The translations under genes were made by a program, and so were the position numbers. A stretch of DNA of 64,000 bases, from contig OZ018410.1 in assembly GCA_963969595.1 (NCBI GenBank), forward strand, positions 29,950,913 through 30,014,912. The letters run 5' to 3'. The notes under the pieces were generated by a model. That model was not told the DNA's origin and made no database searches. It was given only the letters and a program-made list of their open reading frames with translations. How positions within the stretch are numbered: position 1 is the first letter of the stretch; each line of letters begins with the position of its first letter. Positions 11,479 through 23,485 of the stretch are shown piece by piece. The DNA is from Neckera pumila. Lineage: Eukaryota; Streptophyta; Bryopsida; Hypnales; Neckeraceae.

Positions 11479-12407
11479 CCCTCAAGGTCCTAAGGCCTTT
11501 TTTCCGTGAAAAACATTCAAAACTATCATTTCTATTAATTTGCAAAAAACAAAAAACTTTAAAATTGTTTTTTTTTGCATATCTAACCATAGGATCTTGT
11601 ACTACACCAGTGCACTAGAAAATGTGTGGAAAAAATTTCAGAAACTTTGACAGCATAGATTGCAAGATGTTTCCATTTAAAGTGAAGAAAACAAGTTTTT
11701 TTTTCACCTTATTTGACTAAGTTTTTGGGCTTTAAATCTTTTTAACTTAAAATTTTTGCACTATTGATTTTGATTTTCTAATTTTTTACATTAAAGAGTT
11801 GAGTTGAAAATCTAGGTTAATAAATTTAACCAAAAACCACTTAGTTTTCATTCATTTAAAATTTATTAATTAGAAGTAGGTTCAAGATTGTAGGGGAAAT
11901 TAAATTGTTAATAGCTCTAAAATGAAATTGAAATACAAGAATCCCAGCAATGAGAATAATTTAGCAAGCAAACTTAACCTTGCCTAATAATTATTTTTTT
12001 AAAATCATAAAAATTATATTCAAAAATAAATTATATAAGTTATTTTTTGAAGAAGATGCTTGTATTGTTCAAAAGCAAGATTGTCCATAACTTTCTCATC
12101 ACTAGTCCAAATAGAATGAATCAAAGTTATAGATGTAGACAAAAATATAATCTTTGAGAAAAAAATTAAAAAATTAAAAAAAATAAACTTTTGTGATTTT
12201 TTTTGGATTGCTCCTTGAGCAGCTTTTCAGATTCAGGGTGGGATAACTTTTGCTCCTAGGCACCGATTAAAATAAAAAGTATATTCCTAGAAAGCTAAAT
12301 TGATTTCCTATTTGTAAAAAAGATTCAAAAAATCATGTCAAAAATTGAGATCACATGAACCTACCCAAAATCCCAAGATTCACCTCAAGGACTTTGAGAC
12401 TTTAGGG
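11479..12407 (+). mobile_element. decayed piggyBac-like element, family 1
   Basis: Ends are eroded: left TTTACCCTCAAGGTCCTAAGGCC (TTAACCCC with substitutions), right GACTTTAGGGATTC. The interior follows family 1 in order (AGGATCTTGTACTACAC, then AGAAGTAGGTTCAAGAT, then AAGAAGATGCT). The flanking TTAA is no longer intact, suggesting an older insertion than its neighbours. Confidence 0.65.
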
Positions 12408-12419
12408 ATTCACTCTTTA

Positions 12420-13374
12420 GTAAACGCCCAAACATTTTTTTTGGCAACATAGCGATTTGGGGCAACTCAATAAAAATAGAGTTTATATTCTTTTCTTTGA
12501 AATTTTCACACATGTGCCTAAGGTGAGTAGATTTAAAGCCCAACACTTTTCATAATTTTTAACTACATGATTAAAACGTTATTGAATGATATGCGAGATG
12601 ATATACAATTTTTGTTGCTTGGTGGGCAGTGTGAGCATTTCAAAAAAATTCTTTAAAATTCACTTTTTGAAAAATAAAAATTTGAATTTGACTTTATAGA
12701 TTTATAAAGACGTAGAAATTGGAAAGCTTTTAATCATTCCATTTTGATTAATGAGATGAAACTTATGAAGAGTTTTAGTTTGAGGGTAATTATAGAATCT
12801 CTGCTCTAAAATAAACTTTGAAGTTCTTTATTTAACTCAATATTCAATACATTTGGAAAAAAACAAAAAAAAACATTGGGTGTAGACTGTTTATTACAAT
12901 ATTACAACCATTGGGATTGGCATTTTTCAATTCCATAACTAAATTCTTGACAATTTTGAATTTTGAATCATTATGTACTTCTTTCTACTTATTATTTTTT
13001 TTGTACATATTGTGCAATTCCAAATGATTTGAAAATTTTCAAGCATGTAGCCAACTTGCTTCGAAGAATGAATCCAAAGAGTATCCAACACTTTGGAAAT
13101 TTTTTCCTACAAATGTGACCTTGTGAAGTGCAACTGCCCAATTTTTTACAGGGACAAAAAAGTGATTTTTGTCAATTCAAACGCTAATATCTTGCAACGC
13201 ACATAGTGAAAAAATTTGAAATTTTTTCCACATCTTCTCAAACCAGTGTACTACAAGATCCTACATTTACATATGTTCAAAAATGTTTTTTTTCCTAAAA
13301 TTTAAAACTTGTAACAGAAATGACAGTTTTTTGGAGCATTTTTTGGTGCAAACATAGTCTGATACATTTAGGGG
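12420..13374 (-). mobile_element. piggyBac-like element, family 2
   Basis: The right end is sharp (CATTTAGGGG then TTAA at 13375-13378). The left end is eroded but shows TTTTTTGGCAACATAGCG, the diagnostic subterminal sequence of the other family-2 end. It is almost abutted to the previous element, giving a head-to-tail run from 10 to 14.5 kb. Confidence 0.7.
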
Positions 13375-13566
13375 TTAATAAACCCATCTATTGCCATAAA
13401 AACGGCTCTACAACCTTCCGAAGCTTAATGAAACCATCTGTTGGGATGAAAAACGACTTTGAGGAGAATAAAAGATACGTATATGTAATACTACTACTAA
13501 ACTATCCTAGTACTGAAATATAGACAAATATTTACAGAAATTCAAAAAAGCTTTAAGGAAGGTTAA

Positions 13567-14487
13567 CCCTTACAGTTCCAAGGCCATTTTTCTGTCAATA
13601 ACATCTCAAAACTGCCAGTTCTGTTGCGTTCATCAAAGAAACAAGAAAAAATAATTTTATTTAGAATCTAACCATAGGATCTTGTACTTAACTTATCTTA
13701 GATCACGTGATAAAAATTTTATAAAGTTTGACCATATAGATTAGAAGATATTTGCATTCAAAGTTGGAAAATTTTAATTTTTTGAACACTGGCTTGCAAT
13801 TTCAGATGACTTTGACTACCATTTGTAAAACAAATTTGTACTACAAACTTAGAATATCATTTTTTTATGTTGAATAATTGAGTTGAAAATATCGAAATTA
13901 AAAAAAAAAAAATACATTTGATTTTCATTCTTTAAAAAATTATTAAGTAGAAGTAGGTCCAAGATTGAAAGAAAAACTAAATCATCAATAGCTCTAAGAT
14001 GGGATGAAAACACTATAATCCCATTGGTGAGATTGTTTTAGCAAGCAAACATAGTCTTGTGAAGCAATTTTTTTTTTAAATTGTGAAAATTGCATTCAAA
14101 AATGAATCCTACAAGTTATTTTTTCAAGAAGATGCTCTAATTGCTCAAAAAATAAGATTGTCCGTAACTTTCACATAACAAATCCAAATGCAATGAATCA
14201 AAGCTTCTCATATATATAAAATTGTAATCTATGAGAAAAAAATTTAAAAAAGAAATTTAAATATTTTTTTGTGTGAGAGGTTTTCTGCTCGCCGCACTAA
14301 AAAAAATGACCTTTTCTTCCATAACTTTTGCTTTGGGGCACCAATTGAAATAAAATCTATATTCCCATAAAACTAATGTGTTTTTCTATTTTTGCAAAAA
14401 GTTTCAAAAACTAATGATGAATATTAAGCTATAGTAGCCTGCCCAAAATCCATTTTGTCTCCCAAGGGAACAACAGGACTTTAGGGG
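13567..14487 (+). mobile_element. TTAA-flanked piggyBac-like element, family 1
   Basis: TTAA at 13563-13566 and 14488-14491 bounds 921 bp. The left end is CCCTTACAGTTCCAAGGCC and the right end is GGACTTTAGGGG. Interior landmarks appear in the family-1 order. There is no coding frame. Confidence 0.8.
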
Positions 14488-14689
14488 TTAAAAGAGTAAT
14501 CTTCCGTTTGTCCACCCCCCTTACCATTCATCTATTGTTTCTGTACTCAATTCAGCTAGGCAATCAGTACTATAGATAGGGCTATCCAAAAGATACGTGA
14601 AGGTAGTTTTGAGCATTCAATTTTCTATTTATAATATAAATCAAAATTACCATTTTTTATTGTGCATAGTCAACATTGCTACCTTATGC

Positions 14690-14985
14690 AATCCCCCTCA
14701 AGCATGCCAATATTTCGGTTTCAAAAAAACGAAATTATGTTTTTAATGAATTAAAAATATAAAAATTCACAATTTTCAATGAAAATTCACAAAAAAACAT
14801 TGGTGATGAAATTTTTAAATTTGTTTGTGGAGATATGAAGGAAACATCCATGTGCATATCTTTCCTTCAACAAGCATCTCCAAAAAAATTCCACAATTTT
14901 CTCCAAAGAGATTTCAGTGGGCGCATGTCCAATGCCCTAATTTTTGAAAATAGATATCTCTTTACTATCATTAGATTTCTTTTGG
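14690..14985. repeat. single-arm copy of the 59-60 kb fold-back repeat
   Basis: Contains the landmarks CCTTCAACAAGCATCTCCAA, AGGAAACATCCA and ATCTCTTTACTATCATTAGA, all present in each arm of the palindrome at 59099-59989. Only one arm is here, so this is a solo arm or a deleted copy. No gene is present. Confidence 0.65.
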
Positions 14986-15079
14986 GTAGCCCACAATACA
15001 GTAGTTGTAACATCCAGATGTTTAATTTTTTTTCATCTATTTTGATGAATATCAGATGCTGTCCTGAGTGGCATTGAGG

Positions 15080-15668
15080 ATTCTCGCTCTTCTTTCGTGA
15101 TTGAGCTCGGGACTCCCGAAGAGGCCCTAACCTAGTTCTTCTTTCTTCCGACATTTTGATTGAGCTCCCCAATCATACCCCAATGGAATGAGCCCCATCC
15201 AACAACTTCAACAAATAACCAGCGAAGCAAAGGTGCACAGAATAACTTCGTCTGAGTCTCGAGTCCTTTGTCTGCATCCTACCAAAAGCTGGAATTGCAA
15301 GGATCCTGAACCACCCCTTTTGCACCTTCATTGGGCCGTTTCCTTGCCCTGTTCAATATTGTCAGCACTGATGTCGGAAATGAATGGATCGTTTCTAGCC
15401 AGAAAATCAATCAAAAGATATTTCTTAGCTTCACACCGAGATGGCCTCAAAGAGACATCAGTGGCACCACTGGCAAATGAAATGGAGATGCAGTAAATCA
15501 CTCCTTCGTTTCCTCAACTCGCAAATTCAAGCTGGAAAAATTGCAAGGAAGGTGGACCAATAGGATATTTGTGTACCAAATGCTCTCTAAGTTTGATTTG
15601 AGTAGCAATGCTTTAAAATCTGTACATACGAGAGAAGTATCCTCAAGAGCACTCACAAGAGTGGCAAT
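15080..15668. other. GC-richer flank downstream of the TPR gene, no gene assigned
   Basis: Base composition rises here relative to the AT-rich surroundings. A plus-strand frame of 102 codons (15188-15496) has no recognisable domain. The stretch may hold the 3' part of the neighbouring minus-strand gene. Confidence 0.3.
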
Positions 15669-15872
15669 TTAGATGAACACTGTCAACTCCTGCCTCTGCC
15701 TTTCCCGCCAATTCATGTTACACTCAGTGCCGAGTTTGCTGCGCTCCGGATACTGCACACAACTGTATTTCCTAGCCTTGCCTAAGCAGAGCATGATATC
15801 ATAGCCGTGGTTGTCTGACATCGTTAGTGGCGGATCATAGGTTTTCATGCAAACCTCCTCTGCCACAATTTG
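15669..15872 (-). other. possible downstream exon of the TPR gene
   Basis: On the minus strand a consensus acceptor (TTTGATCGCAG) precedes about 67 open codons, including MKTYDPPLTMSDNHGYDIM, ending in TAA. The TPR gene just upstream ends at a stop that overlaps a good donor sequence (GTGAGAAG). Joining the two in the obvious way does not keep this frame, so the link is tentative. I recognise no domain. Confidence 0.25.
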
Positions 15873-15938
15873 CTGCGATCAAATCCTCCACAGGGCTACT
15901 TCAATATTGAGAATAGTATAAACTAAAACGTGAGCTTC

Positions 15939-16634
15939 TCACTCATCGCACTGCCAAAGAAAGAGGGCATGACTGGCCTGTATGTCAGCATCATGGGGTG
16001 CGAGCGCCACGGCCTTGTTGTAAAGCTCCTCAGCAGCATCTAAGTCGCGCAGCGCCTTCCATGTGAACACTGCGAACTCGGACACGAGTCGCGCATCGTC
16101 GGGAGCAGCCGCAAGAGCGGCATGAAACGCCGATTTCACTGTGCTGTGGTCTTCCTCCACGATCACCTCAGTCTGGCTCGTGTAGCGCATTCGAAACTCC
16201 GCAAGCACATTCGTATACAGAGGCCGGCTACCTCGGGCACTGCACTCAACTAGGTTACCATTCCCAGACTCCGCGAGAAAAGATCGAGGCAACGGCGCAG
16301 CATGCTGCTCAATTGTCTCAGCCGTCTGGAGAGCTTCTGGTGCAGGGAGTCGCTTCTCCAACTCGATAGGCTGCTCCAAAACTTCAACAGCTTGTCTGGT
16401 CGGGAGAGGGCAAACCGACACGGCAGCAGCTTGGCAACGAGCCGGCAAATCGGTGCTCTGTGAAATTCCCGCAGTGTTCTTGGACTTGGAGAACGACGAC
16501 TCTTGATCTTTGAAGAAAGAAGCGTTCGCCTGCGAAATCCTGGAAGCTTCAATTCCACACCACACTCGAGCGCTTGCACCAGAAGCGCTCGCGAGGCGAC
16601 CAAAGCTTGACGCAGTTCTCAACGCCACCGCCAT
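15939..16634 (-). CDS. TPR-like superfamily protein (plant type)
   Basis: Predicted protein of 231 residues. Residues about 1-35 (MAVALRTASSFGRLASASG onward) are rich in Ser, Ala and Arg without acids, like an organelle transit peptide. A low-complexity middle follows. Residues about 163-231 form helical TPR-like units: FHAALAAAPDD, LVSEFAVFTW, DAAEELYNKAVALAPHDADI and ASHALFLWQCDE. The A-P-x-D turns and final FLW motif resemble plant TPR-like proteins of unknown role. I chose the second Met (eight residues in) because the pseudogene at 4684 starts at the matching residue. The stop overlaps a GTGAG donor in both this copy and the pseudogene, so the true C terminus may lie in a further exon. 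It lies in a GC-richer island. TPR repeats usually mediate protein binding; the partner is unknown. Confidence 0.75.
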   Translation of the reverse strand: MAVALRTASSFGRLASASGASARVWCGIEASRISQANASFFKDQESSFSKSKNTAGISQSTDLPARCQAAAVSVCPLPTRQAVEVLEQPIELEKRLPAPEALQTAETIEQHAAPLPRSFLAESGNGNLVECSARGSRPLYTNVLAEFRMRYTSQTEVIVEEDHSTVKSAFHAALAAAPDDARLVSEFAVFTWKALRDLDAAEELYNKAVALAPHDADIQASHALFLWQCDE

Positions 16635-17099
16635 TTCCAACGACAAAGTGCCAATCACCGCTAGAACAAACTAAAGCTTCTCTATCTAATCTCTACAATA
16701 CAGACGGTCTCTCTCCGCCTAAACCTGTGCAACAGATATTTGGCTCAAAAATTTTGTACAAAAATTTGGTAGACGGTACCAACTACTCCACGACTGCTTT
16801 GTTTAAATTGTTGCAAGAAGAGAATTGCACTCCAAACTCACTACCGGACTACGCAATTTGAACACAGAGACAATCGAAAACTCCGCAAGCAAAGGAAACC
16901 TGAACACGACTCTCTGTAAAGTACGAACGGACGGACGGACGCTGCAAGTGGGCTCTCCTTGCAGAGTAGGCTCGAAAACCCGTAGCCGATGCGGCAATGG
17001 CGAAAATCATTCGGGCGCCAGTTGCTTACATGCAACTCACAAAAGTAAGAGATACTTCTGTCTGGGTGGACCTGGGCAATGCAATTTATCTTTGACCCT
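16635..17099 (-). promoter_or_regulatory. upstream region of the TPR gene
   Basis: GC-mixed sequence directly upstream of the minus-strand TPR gene, ending where a TTAA element begins. It should hold the leader and promoter, but I cannot point to a convincing TATA box. The open frames on both strands here overlap one another and look fortuitous. Confidence 0.3.
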
Positions 17100-17103
17100 T
17101 TAA

Positions 17104-17746
17104 CTAAAATGCCCGAGCCCCAAATTTTGGTGTCAATAAATTTTTGAAGTTAAATAAAACCTAACCAAGTCGCTATTTTTAGTAGTTTATATTTTTGAAA
17201 AATTCTTTTTGAAGTCTAGTTTTAGCATCAAAAATCTGATTTTGAAAATGAATGATTATGATTTTTCTATTCAAGATTTTGTGCAAGGGTGTTCATTGCA
17301 ATCTTTATTTTTCATAGTGTTGAGGGCTTCTAGAAATGAGCCTCAAATACACTAGATCTTTGGAAAAAATTCACATTAAAAATTCATTTAAAAAATTGTA
17401 GAGTACATTTTGAGAAGCCATAAATTGATTGGGGTTATACATGTTAGGCCCTCTAAATTCATATTTTTTTGGTGACCAACTTTTTAGATTTGACATGTGA
17501 AAAGAGGATTGAAAGGCTTCAAGTCATTTTTGCAATTTTAACATTTTCATGATCAAACATTATAATCTTTCAATCCATAAGTGATATATATTTTTTTTCT
17601 TATATAATCTCTAACATGTCTAGTTTGAATTTGTATGGTTATAGTTCAAAAAGTTGTGATTGATACAACTTATCAAAATGTTGACTTGTTGTTCAATTTA
17701 GAGCAAATCTTTAGAAGCTCAAGAATAGGCCTCAGGCATTTAGGGA
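17104..17746. mobile_element. TTAA-flanked element, family 3
   Basis: A 643-bp stretch between TTAA at 17100-17103 and 17747-17750. The ends are inverted: left ACTAAAATGCCCGAGCCC, right GGCCTCAGGCATTTAGGGA. The terminal block resembles CCCTAAA of families 1 and 2, but the subterminal and internal sequences differ. The right TTAA is shared with the next element, so two insertions abut at a single site. Confidence 0.6.
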
Positions 17747-17750
17747 TTAA

Positions 17751-17890
17751 CCCCTAAAGGACCATTGTCCCTTCGGGGGACAAATGGGATTTTGGGCAGG
17801 TACCTACAAACTGAATTTTTGTTGTGATTTTTTGAAATTTTTATTCTGAAGATAATTTTAGGTTGATTTTAGGTGTAGTTACCTTAGGTG
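17751..17890 (-). mobile_element. truncated piggyBac-like element, family 1 end only
   Basis: Begins CCCCTAAAGGACCATTGTCC followed by CTTCGGGGGACAAATGGGAT, the family-1 right end read inverted, then stops matching after about 140 bp. The rest has been lost. Confidence 0.65.
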
Positions 17891-18066
17891 ACAATTTTGG
17901 CCCCTCCCTCCCTGTAAGTTATTCAGAACCAGAGGTGGACTGACAGAGGTGGTCCATCAGGTCCCGAGGTCGACGAACTTACCGTCATGATGCTTGAGTG
18001 ACAAAGACTGGAGAAACGAGAAGAATGCTTTTCATGTGCAGCTCGGGTTCGAAAGAGTTAGAGGAG

Positions 18067-18334
18067 GAAAAACGTTAAATCGAGCCATCCTTTGTGGGCC
18101 CAGCAGGGTAAATTTGGGTTTCACGAGGGTAAAAGTAAATAAAAGCCCCCTATATTTGAGCCGTGTCTAGGGATACTCACTAGCCCCCCTAGCTAATTTG
18201 GGGCCTCTGATTGCAAATATGAATTCAGATTTTGAAAATAAATAAACTTGTGGCAAATAAAAAATTTCAGCGTTTTCCCCGGGGTAAATTTGGCCCGCAG
18301 GGCCCACAAAGGATGGCACGATTTAACGTCCTGC
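18067..18334. mobile_element. Mutator-like MITE, copy 2 (268 bp)
   Basis: Same element as 4172-4439 and the same length. It is flanked by the perfect 10-bp duplication GTTAGAGGAG (18057-18066 and 18335-18344). The right end GATTTAACGTCCTGC is intact; the left end GAAAAACGTTAAATC has three changes. Inner blocks CCTTTGTGGGCCCA and TGGGCCC-type complements are preserved. Confidence 0.92.
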
Positions 18335-18344
18335 GTTAGAGGAG

Positions 18345-19466
18345 GGCCAGGACCAGGAATGGGAGGTGGTGATCGCAGCATGGAAGAGGGGAGGGGCCAA
18401 ATGGAGTGGAGGGCAGGACATGACATGAAATGTGTGCTGGAGACTTCAGTTTTACTGTTCTGTTCTGGACAGTAGAATTATTAATTACTCTGTGATTTTG
18501 GCCCTCACGTGGTGGGGGTAGTTCCCATGAATTGGTGGGAATAACTTATTTGGGAAAAAAGACATGGACCCTGGCTGAGGTGGAAGAAATTCATCCTCAC
18601 CAAGCAAAGCTGTCCAATTAACTTACAGCAACTGAAGCCCCGGCCAATGAAGGAGTTGCAACTGCAGTGAAATCCAATTCATTGGCATACTATTACTTCA
18701 CTCAGGTATTTTACTACAGTAGGAAAAAGATCCCCAATTACTTAGGGACAAATTCTCTACAAGATGATACTCAGTCAAACTTAAAAATCTTATTAAGAGC
18801 TTATGCAACAAATTTTCTACAAGAGTAAAACGGAAAACCTAAGAGAGAGCTTTCGCATGATGTTGAGTAAAACCAACAAGCAATTACATTGTGCACACTA
18901 AGGTAGAGGCACCCATTGTTGATCTGGACCCATTCCCAATTTGTAGGGGGGACTATTTCCAACGTTAGCTGGAACAAACCTAAACAATCCAATTTAAGCT
19001 TGGAATATGTTTTTCAAGGTAGGAACTAATAAGGTTATGATACATGCCCCAAAGTAGTGAGTGAAAAAGCAATTCTTGATGGATCGGAATTGGAAGAGTC
19101 TAGAGATTGGCAATTGGTCCCAAGTACTTTTTGGCTCCCAAAATTCACAGTAAATTTCAACTTTGTGAATAAAATTATGAAAAAAGTTTCAATCCCCATA
19201 TTTCCTAGCTTTCTACTTGCGAAAAATTTGCTTCGTCATAAACTTTTCATGATCTGCTGGAAAATCCCTTAAAAGATCGACAATAGGTGCCTCTACTTTA
19301 CCAGTAGTTGAATGCCTTCTTCATTAACCTCACCTTTGAGACTTCCATCTTTTTTAATTCCAAACATGAACTCAAAGTTTCCAATCATGGTCAATAATAA
19401 AGTCCAATATTTTTATCAAGGGGCCAAGCATATGGTTGGTTGGTTCCCCCCAACTGCCCCCCATTT
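18345..19466. other. anonymous sequence, no gene seen
   Basis: Mixed composition with no recognised coding region, repeat end or hairpin. Open frames are short and unsupported. Confidence 0.4.
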
Positions 19467-19470
19467 TTAA

Positions 19471-19696
19471 CCCCTTAGTGCTCCGACAGCCAAAATCTAG
19501 ACAATGAATAGAGAGGTTCCAAGGCAACTTTTTCTTACAAGAGAACCTTTCATTCATCCAAACCAATGCTAGGCTTTTTTAAAAACGAACTATTCGTATA
19601 CTGAATTTGATGAATTTGAGGTGAATTTAAATATATTTATAAAGATACAAGCAAAAAAATGTGCAAAATTCAAAAAAAGACTCAGGTGATAAGGGA
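19471..19696. mobile_element. short TTAA-flanked MITE, family 3-like
   Basis: Flanked by TTAA at 19467-19470 and 19697-19700. The ends CCCCTTAGTGCTCC and the complement of GGTGATAAGGGA are weak inverted repeats related to family 3. At 226 bp it would be an internally deleted copy. Confidence 0.5.
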
Positions 19697-19700
19697 TTAA

Positions 19701-21456
19701 GAGGTGCGGTTTAACATACTTATATCCTTTGTACCCTACTGCAGTGCCAACCAAAATGAACGGACCATGTGACCAGAGAACAAATATCTTCCCGGAGCAA
19801 GTTGGTCAAGCGAGACATTAAGGGAAGCTTGAAAGGGATTGAGAATTGGTCGCACTAAATGTTATTTTAAGGTGGACCAGCCCAACACTGTCTCCTTCGC
19901 AATTCCGTGGTCTATTGTTTGGCCCCAATTGCGTTCACTACCCATCCAAATCTGTCCAAAAAGTATCCTAAACCATTTAAGGTTCTCACAAAATTTGACA
20001 AGCTATATTAAGATTTTGACTTTAATGTCAACATGTGGTAACGTGTCAGCCTTTGATTGGTGGATTCTTAAGGGGCCAATAGATACATAGAAGGGCAGTT
20101 ATGGGTTGTTGATAGGGTGTTTATGTCTCCACTCTACGTATGATTTTGTAATTTCAGGCTGATTACTTCAAAAATTCACAAAATTGACAGTTTTGATAGG
20201 AAAATTATTATTCCACATGGGTTTGATTTTTAAAACAAGCGCACACCTCTGAAAAATATGTGCCCCTCTTGAAGATAATCAGATTGCAAATCTGGGTGGT
20301 GATATGCTGTTCTACCTTAAGTTCCCTTCCATGGAATTCTTGGGAGGCTCCTGGGCCGTCCAAGTTGCCATCACTCATCTTTCAACTGGCTTCATTTTTC
20401 CTAATTTTTGTCTCTTCCCTTCTTCCTATGCTGGAGCAGTAACTTACCTCATCTTGCATCTCTTGAGATGCTCAGAAATAATGTTCTTTTCCAAAGTCCA
20501 AGTTGGGACCATGATTCTCATATTCTCCAAAAGCAAGAGATTAGAATCATGACAATCAGGTTTTTTTTTTGGCTTTCTGGTGCCAGTTTGCACCACAAAA
20601 AAAAAATCTGGCTAAAAAAGGTTATAAAAAATGCCAAAAAAATTGGATGAAATCGCCAAACAACTTTGAAATTAAAAAAAATATTAGATAAAATCGCCTA
20701 ATTGTGGATGAAAACCATACTATACATCCTATAAGTGGATGAATGTTGCAATTTGGAGCACCACTGTAATATTTTATATCGCCACTATGTCTCTTCTTCA
20801 AAAATGAAAAAAAAGACCCTGATGACAATGTCTCAAGATATGAAACCAAGGTCAAAAGATTCTCCATGCTCCTAAAAGACAATCTTTCTCTTTCTTTTCT
20901 TTTCTTTTTTTCAATTTTCTTTAGAGGTTTAATATTGCTTCAACGGTAGGTACTCACTCAAAAATGATTTAATTTTTGGATCAATAGGTGCATTGGCTTT
21001 GTTTCTGTAGTGATAGAGTGAAAGTTATCCATCGGATACTTTGTGTCTTCAATGTCGTTTCAGTATTAATCACAATTGAAATGCTCAAAGCACTGCGTGC
21101 ATGGACGATAAATGCTTTGAAAAAGACACTTCATCCAATTACTATTCATTGATGAATGAAGAAAAAATTGTCTAATATATAGTTATTTTTTTCTAATAAA
21201 AATGGTGTTATATTTGAATGGAAAGATGAAAGAATGTTATGCATGAATCCATATTATTGATGTTTGGGAGGACCTTTCACTTATTTATTATGGTTTTAAA
21301 AATTAAAGTGATCTTATTATCTTTTTCAATATTTTTAGTTTGAGAAATTAGGGATTGAGCTGGAGGGGGACTATTTTTTTCTTACTACTTTTGAGTTGTT
21401 TAGCATTGTAGTGCAACTCAAATTCAAGCCAATAATCGACTATATATCTTGATTGA
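19701..21456. other. anonymous AT-rich sequence, no gene seen
   Basis: Contains a pyrimidine-rich run (TTCTCTTTCTTTTCTTTTCT type, near 20884-20915) and several short open frames without any domain. Nothing else is recognised. Confidence 0.4.
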
Positions 21457-21460
21457 TGAC

Positions 21461-22401
21461 CCCCTACAGGACCAAGTGTCCATTCAATGTACACAAGAAA
21501 TATTATGTAGGTTCCTACAAAGTCATTTTTGGTTAGATGAACACAATGTGTGAACATGTACATCCTTGGTGAAGAACTATTTTCTTTTCCTGATTGTGCA
21601 TCCGGATCAAAAGTTTTGCTGCCCTAAACTTTTTGGCTAGCTCGAGCAATTTGAAAATCTTTGGGAATCTTTGGGAATCTTTTGCAAAAAGCTCAACGAC
21701 TTTTGAAATTTGGCATGTATATAACCAATAAAATATGGCATACAATTGTCAAAAAAATAACAATTTTAATCCTCAAACACATTCTAAGAGGAGTCAAACT
21801 TTGTTAGCTATTAGTATTGGGACGGTTTCAAGAAAAAACATTTTTTTCTAACTTCAAATCCTATTATCTTGCAATCTACGATGTCAAAATTCTTGAAATT
21901 TTTTCTACATATTCCAAATTTTTATCAATAATTTCTCGGTCATTCAGATTTTAAATAAAGATTTTCCTCATTGCATTAAAAAATGACTGGTGTATCGCCA
22001 ATGCACTTAACCTTCTTGCATTGCAAGGTGATTTAGTATAAGCTAAACATTTCGGTTGCTTCTAAAAATTTTCATGAATGAACCTAATATCATATACTTA
22101 TGGATGGTCAAAATCCTCATTTTTGTGTAGAGCAAAAATTTTACTCTAAGAAGGCCCAAAGTCTGTTGACTTTGTTTCATAAGAATGAAAAAAAAAGGAT
22201 TCTTCACTTCAAATGTTATAATCTTTCAATTAGCATTGTCAAATAGGCTAAATTTTTTTCCCCACTTTGGTAAAATACTTCACTTCTATTTTGTACGGTT
22301 GAAGTTTAAAAAAAAGGTTTCAATTTTCATTTTTGAATAACATAGCAAAAAACGCAGTTTTTTGACAATGTCTCCTAAAAACCTCCCTGGTCCTTTAGGG
22401 G
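21461..22401 (+). mobile_element. piggyBac-like element, family 4
   Basis: Left end CCCCTACAGGACCAAGTGTCC, right end CCCTGGTCCTTTAGGGG followed by ATAA. The left flank no longer shows TTAA. The internal sequence differs from families 1-3 and recurs inverted at 24306-24975 and in part at 26108-26530. Non-coding. Confidence 0.65.
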
Positions 22402-22472
22402 ATAAATTTGATTATTTTCTAGTGCACGAAAGTATGTCACCAAATGTATGCGTAGAAACTGATTTGATTTAA

Positions 22473-23408
22473 CCCATAAAGGTTTTTGACTATGTTTTCA
22501 CCAAAATCGTTCCAAAATCGTAATTTTTAGGAGAAGTACCAAATTTTGAAAAAAAAGGACTTTTGGACACATATAACCATAGGATCTTGTAGTAAACTAG
22601 TTTGAAAAGATGTGGAAAAAATTTCAGAATTTTACACCGTGTAGATTGCAAGATATTAGCGTTTGAATTGACAAAAATGCTTTTTTTGTCCCTGCGAAAA
22701 TCCGGGCAGCTGTACTTCACAAAGTTACACTTATATGAAAAAATGTTCAAAATGATGGTAACTCTTTGGATTCATTCTTTAAAGCAAGTTGGCTACATGC
22801 TTGAAAAATTACAGATCATTTGGTATTGTACAACATATAGGAAAAAAATAGTAAGTAGAAAGAAGCAGAAAATGATTCAAAATACTAAATTGTCAAGAAT
22901 TTTGTTATGGAATAGAAAAATGCAAATCGCAACGGTTGTAATGTTATAATAATCAATATATACCCAGTGTTTGTTTGTTTTTTTCAAAAATATTGAAAAT
23001 TGAGTTAAATAATGGACTTCAAAGTTTATTTTAGAGTAGAGAATCCATAGCCACCCTCAAATTAAGAATCCTCATAACTTTTGTCTTATAGATCCAAATT
23101 GAATGATTCAAAGCTTCCCGTTTATATTTAAATCTAAAGAACTAATTTCAAATTTTTATTTCTTGAAAAAGTGATTTTTCCAGAAATTTTTTGAGCTGCC
23201 CGAACTGCCCAAAGATCAAAGATTACCACATATCATGCAATTAGTTTTTAATTATGCAGTCAAATGTTATGAAAATTGTTGGGCCTTAAAGCTATTCCTT
23301 GGTCACATCTTGTGTAAAAGTTTCAATGAAAAAAAATAAAAATTTCATTTGTGGTGAGCTGTCCAAAATCACTATGTTGCCAAAAAATGGTGTTTGGTCC
23401 TTTAGGGG
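22473..23408 (+). mobile_element. TTAA-flanked piggyBac-like element, family 2
   Basis: A 936-bp element between TTAA at 22469-22472 and 23409-23412. The left end is CCCATAAAGGTTTTTGACTA and the right end is GGTCCTTTAGGGG preceded by TTGCCAAAAAATGG. Same order of internal landmarks as 5943-6891. The open frames here are fortuitous. Confidence 0.85.
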
Positions 23409-23485
23409 TTAAATGAAATGGATCTACACTATTATATCTGTAATTGAACCAAATGAGTATGAATGAGAACCAGATTATTTTTTAA

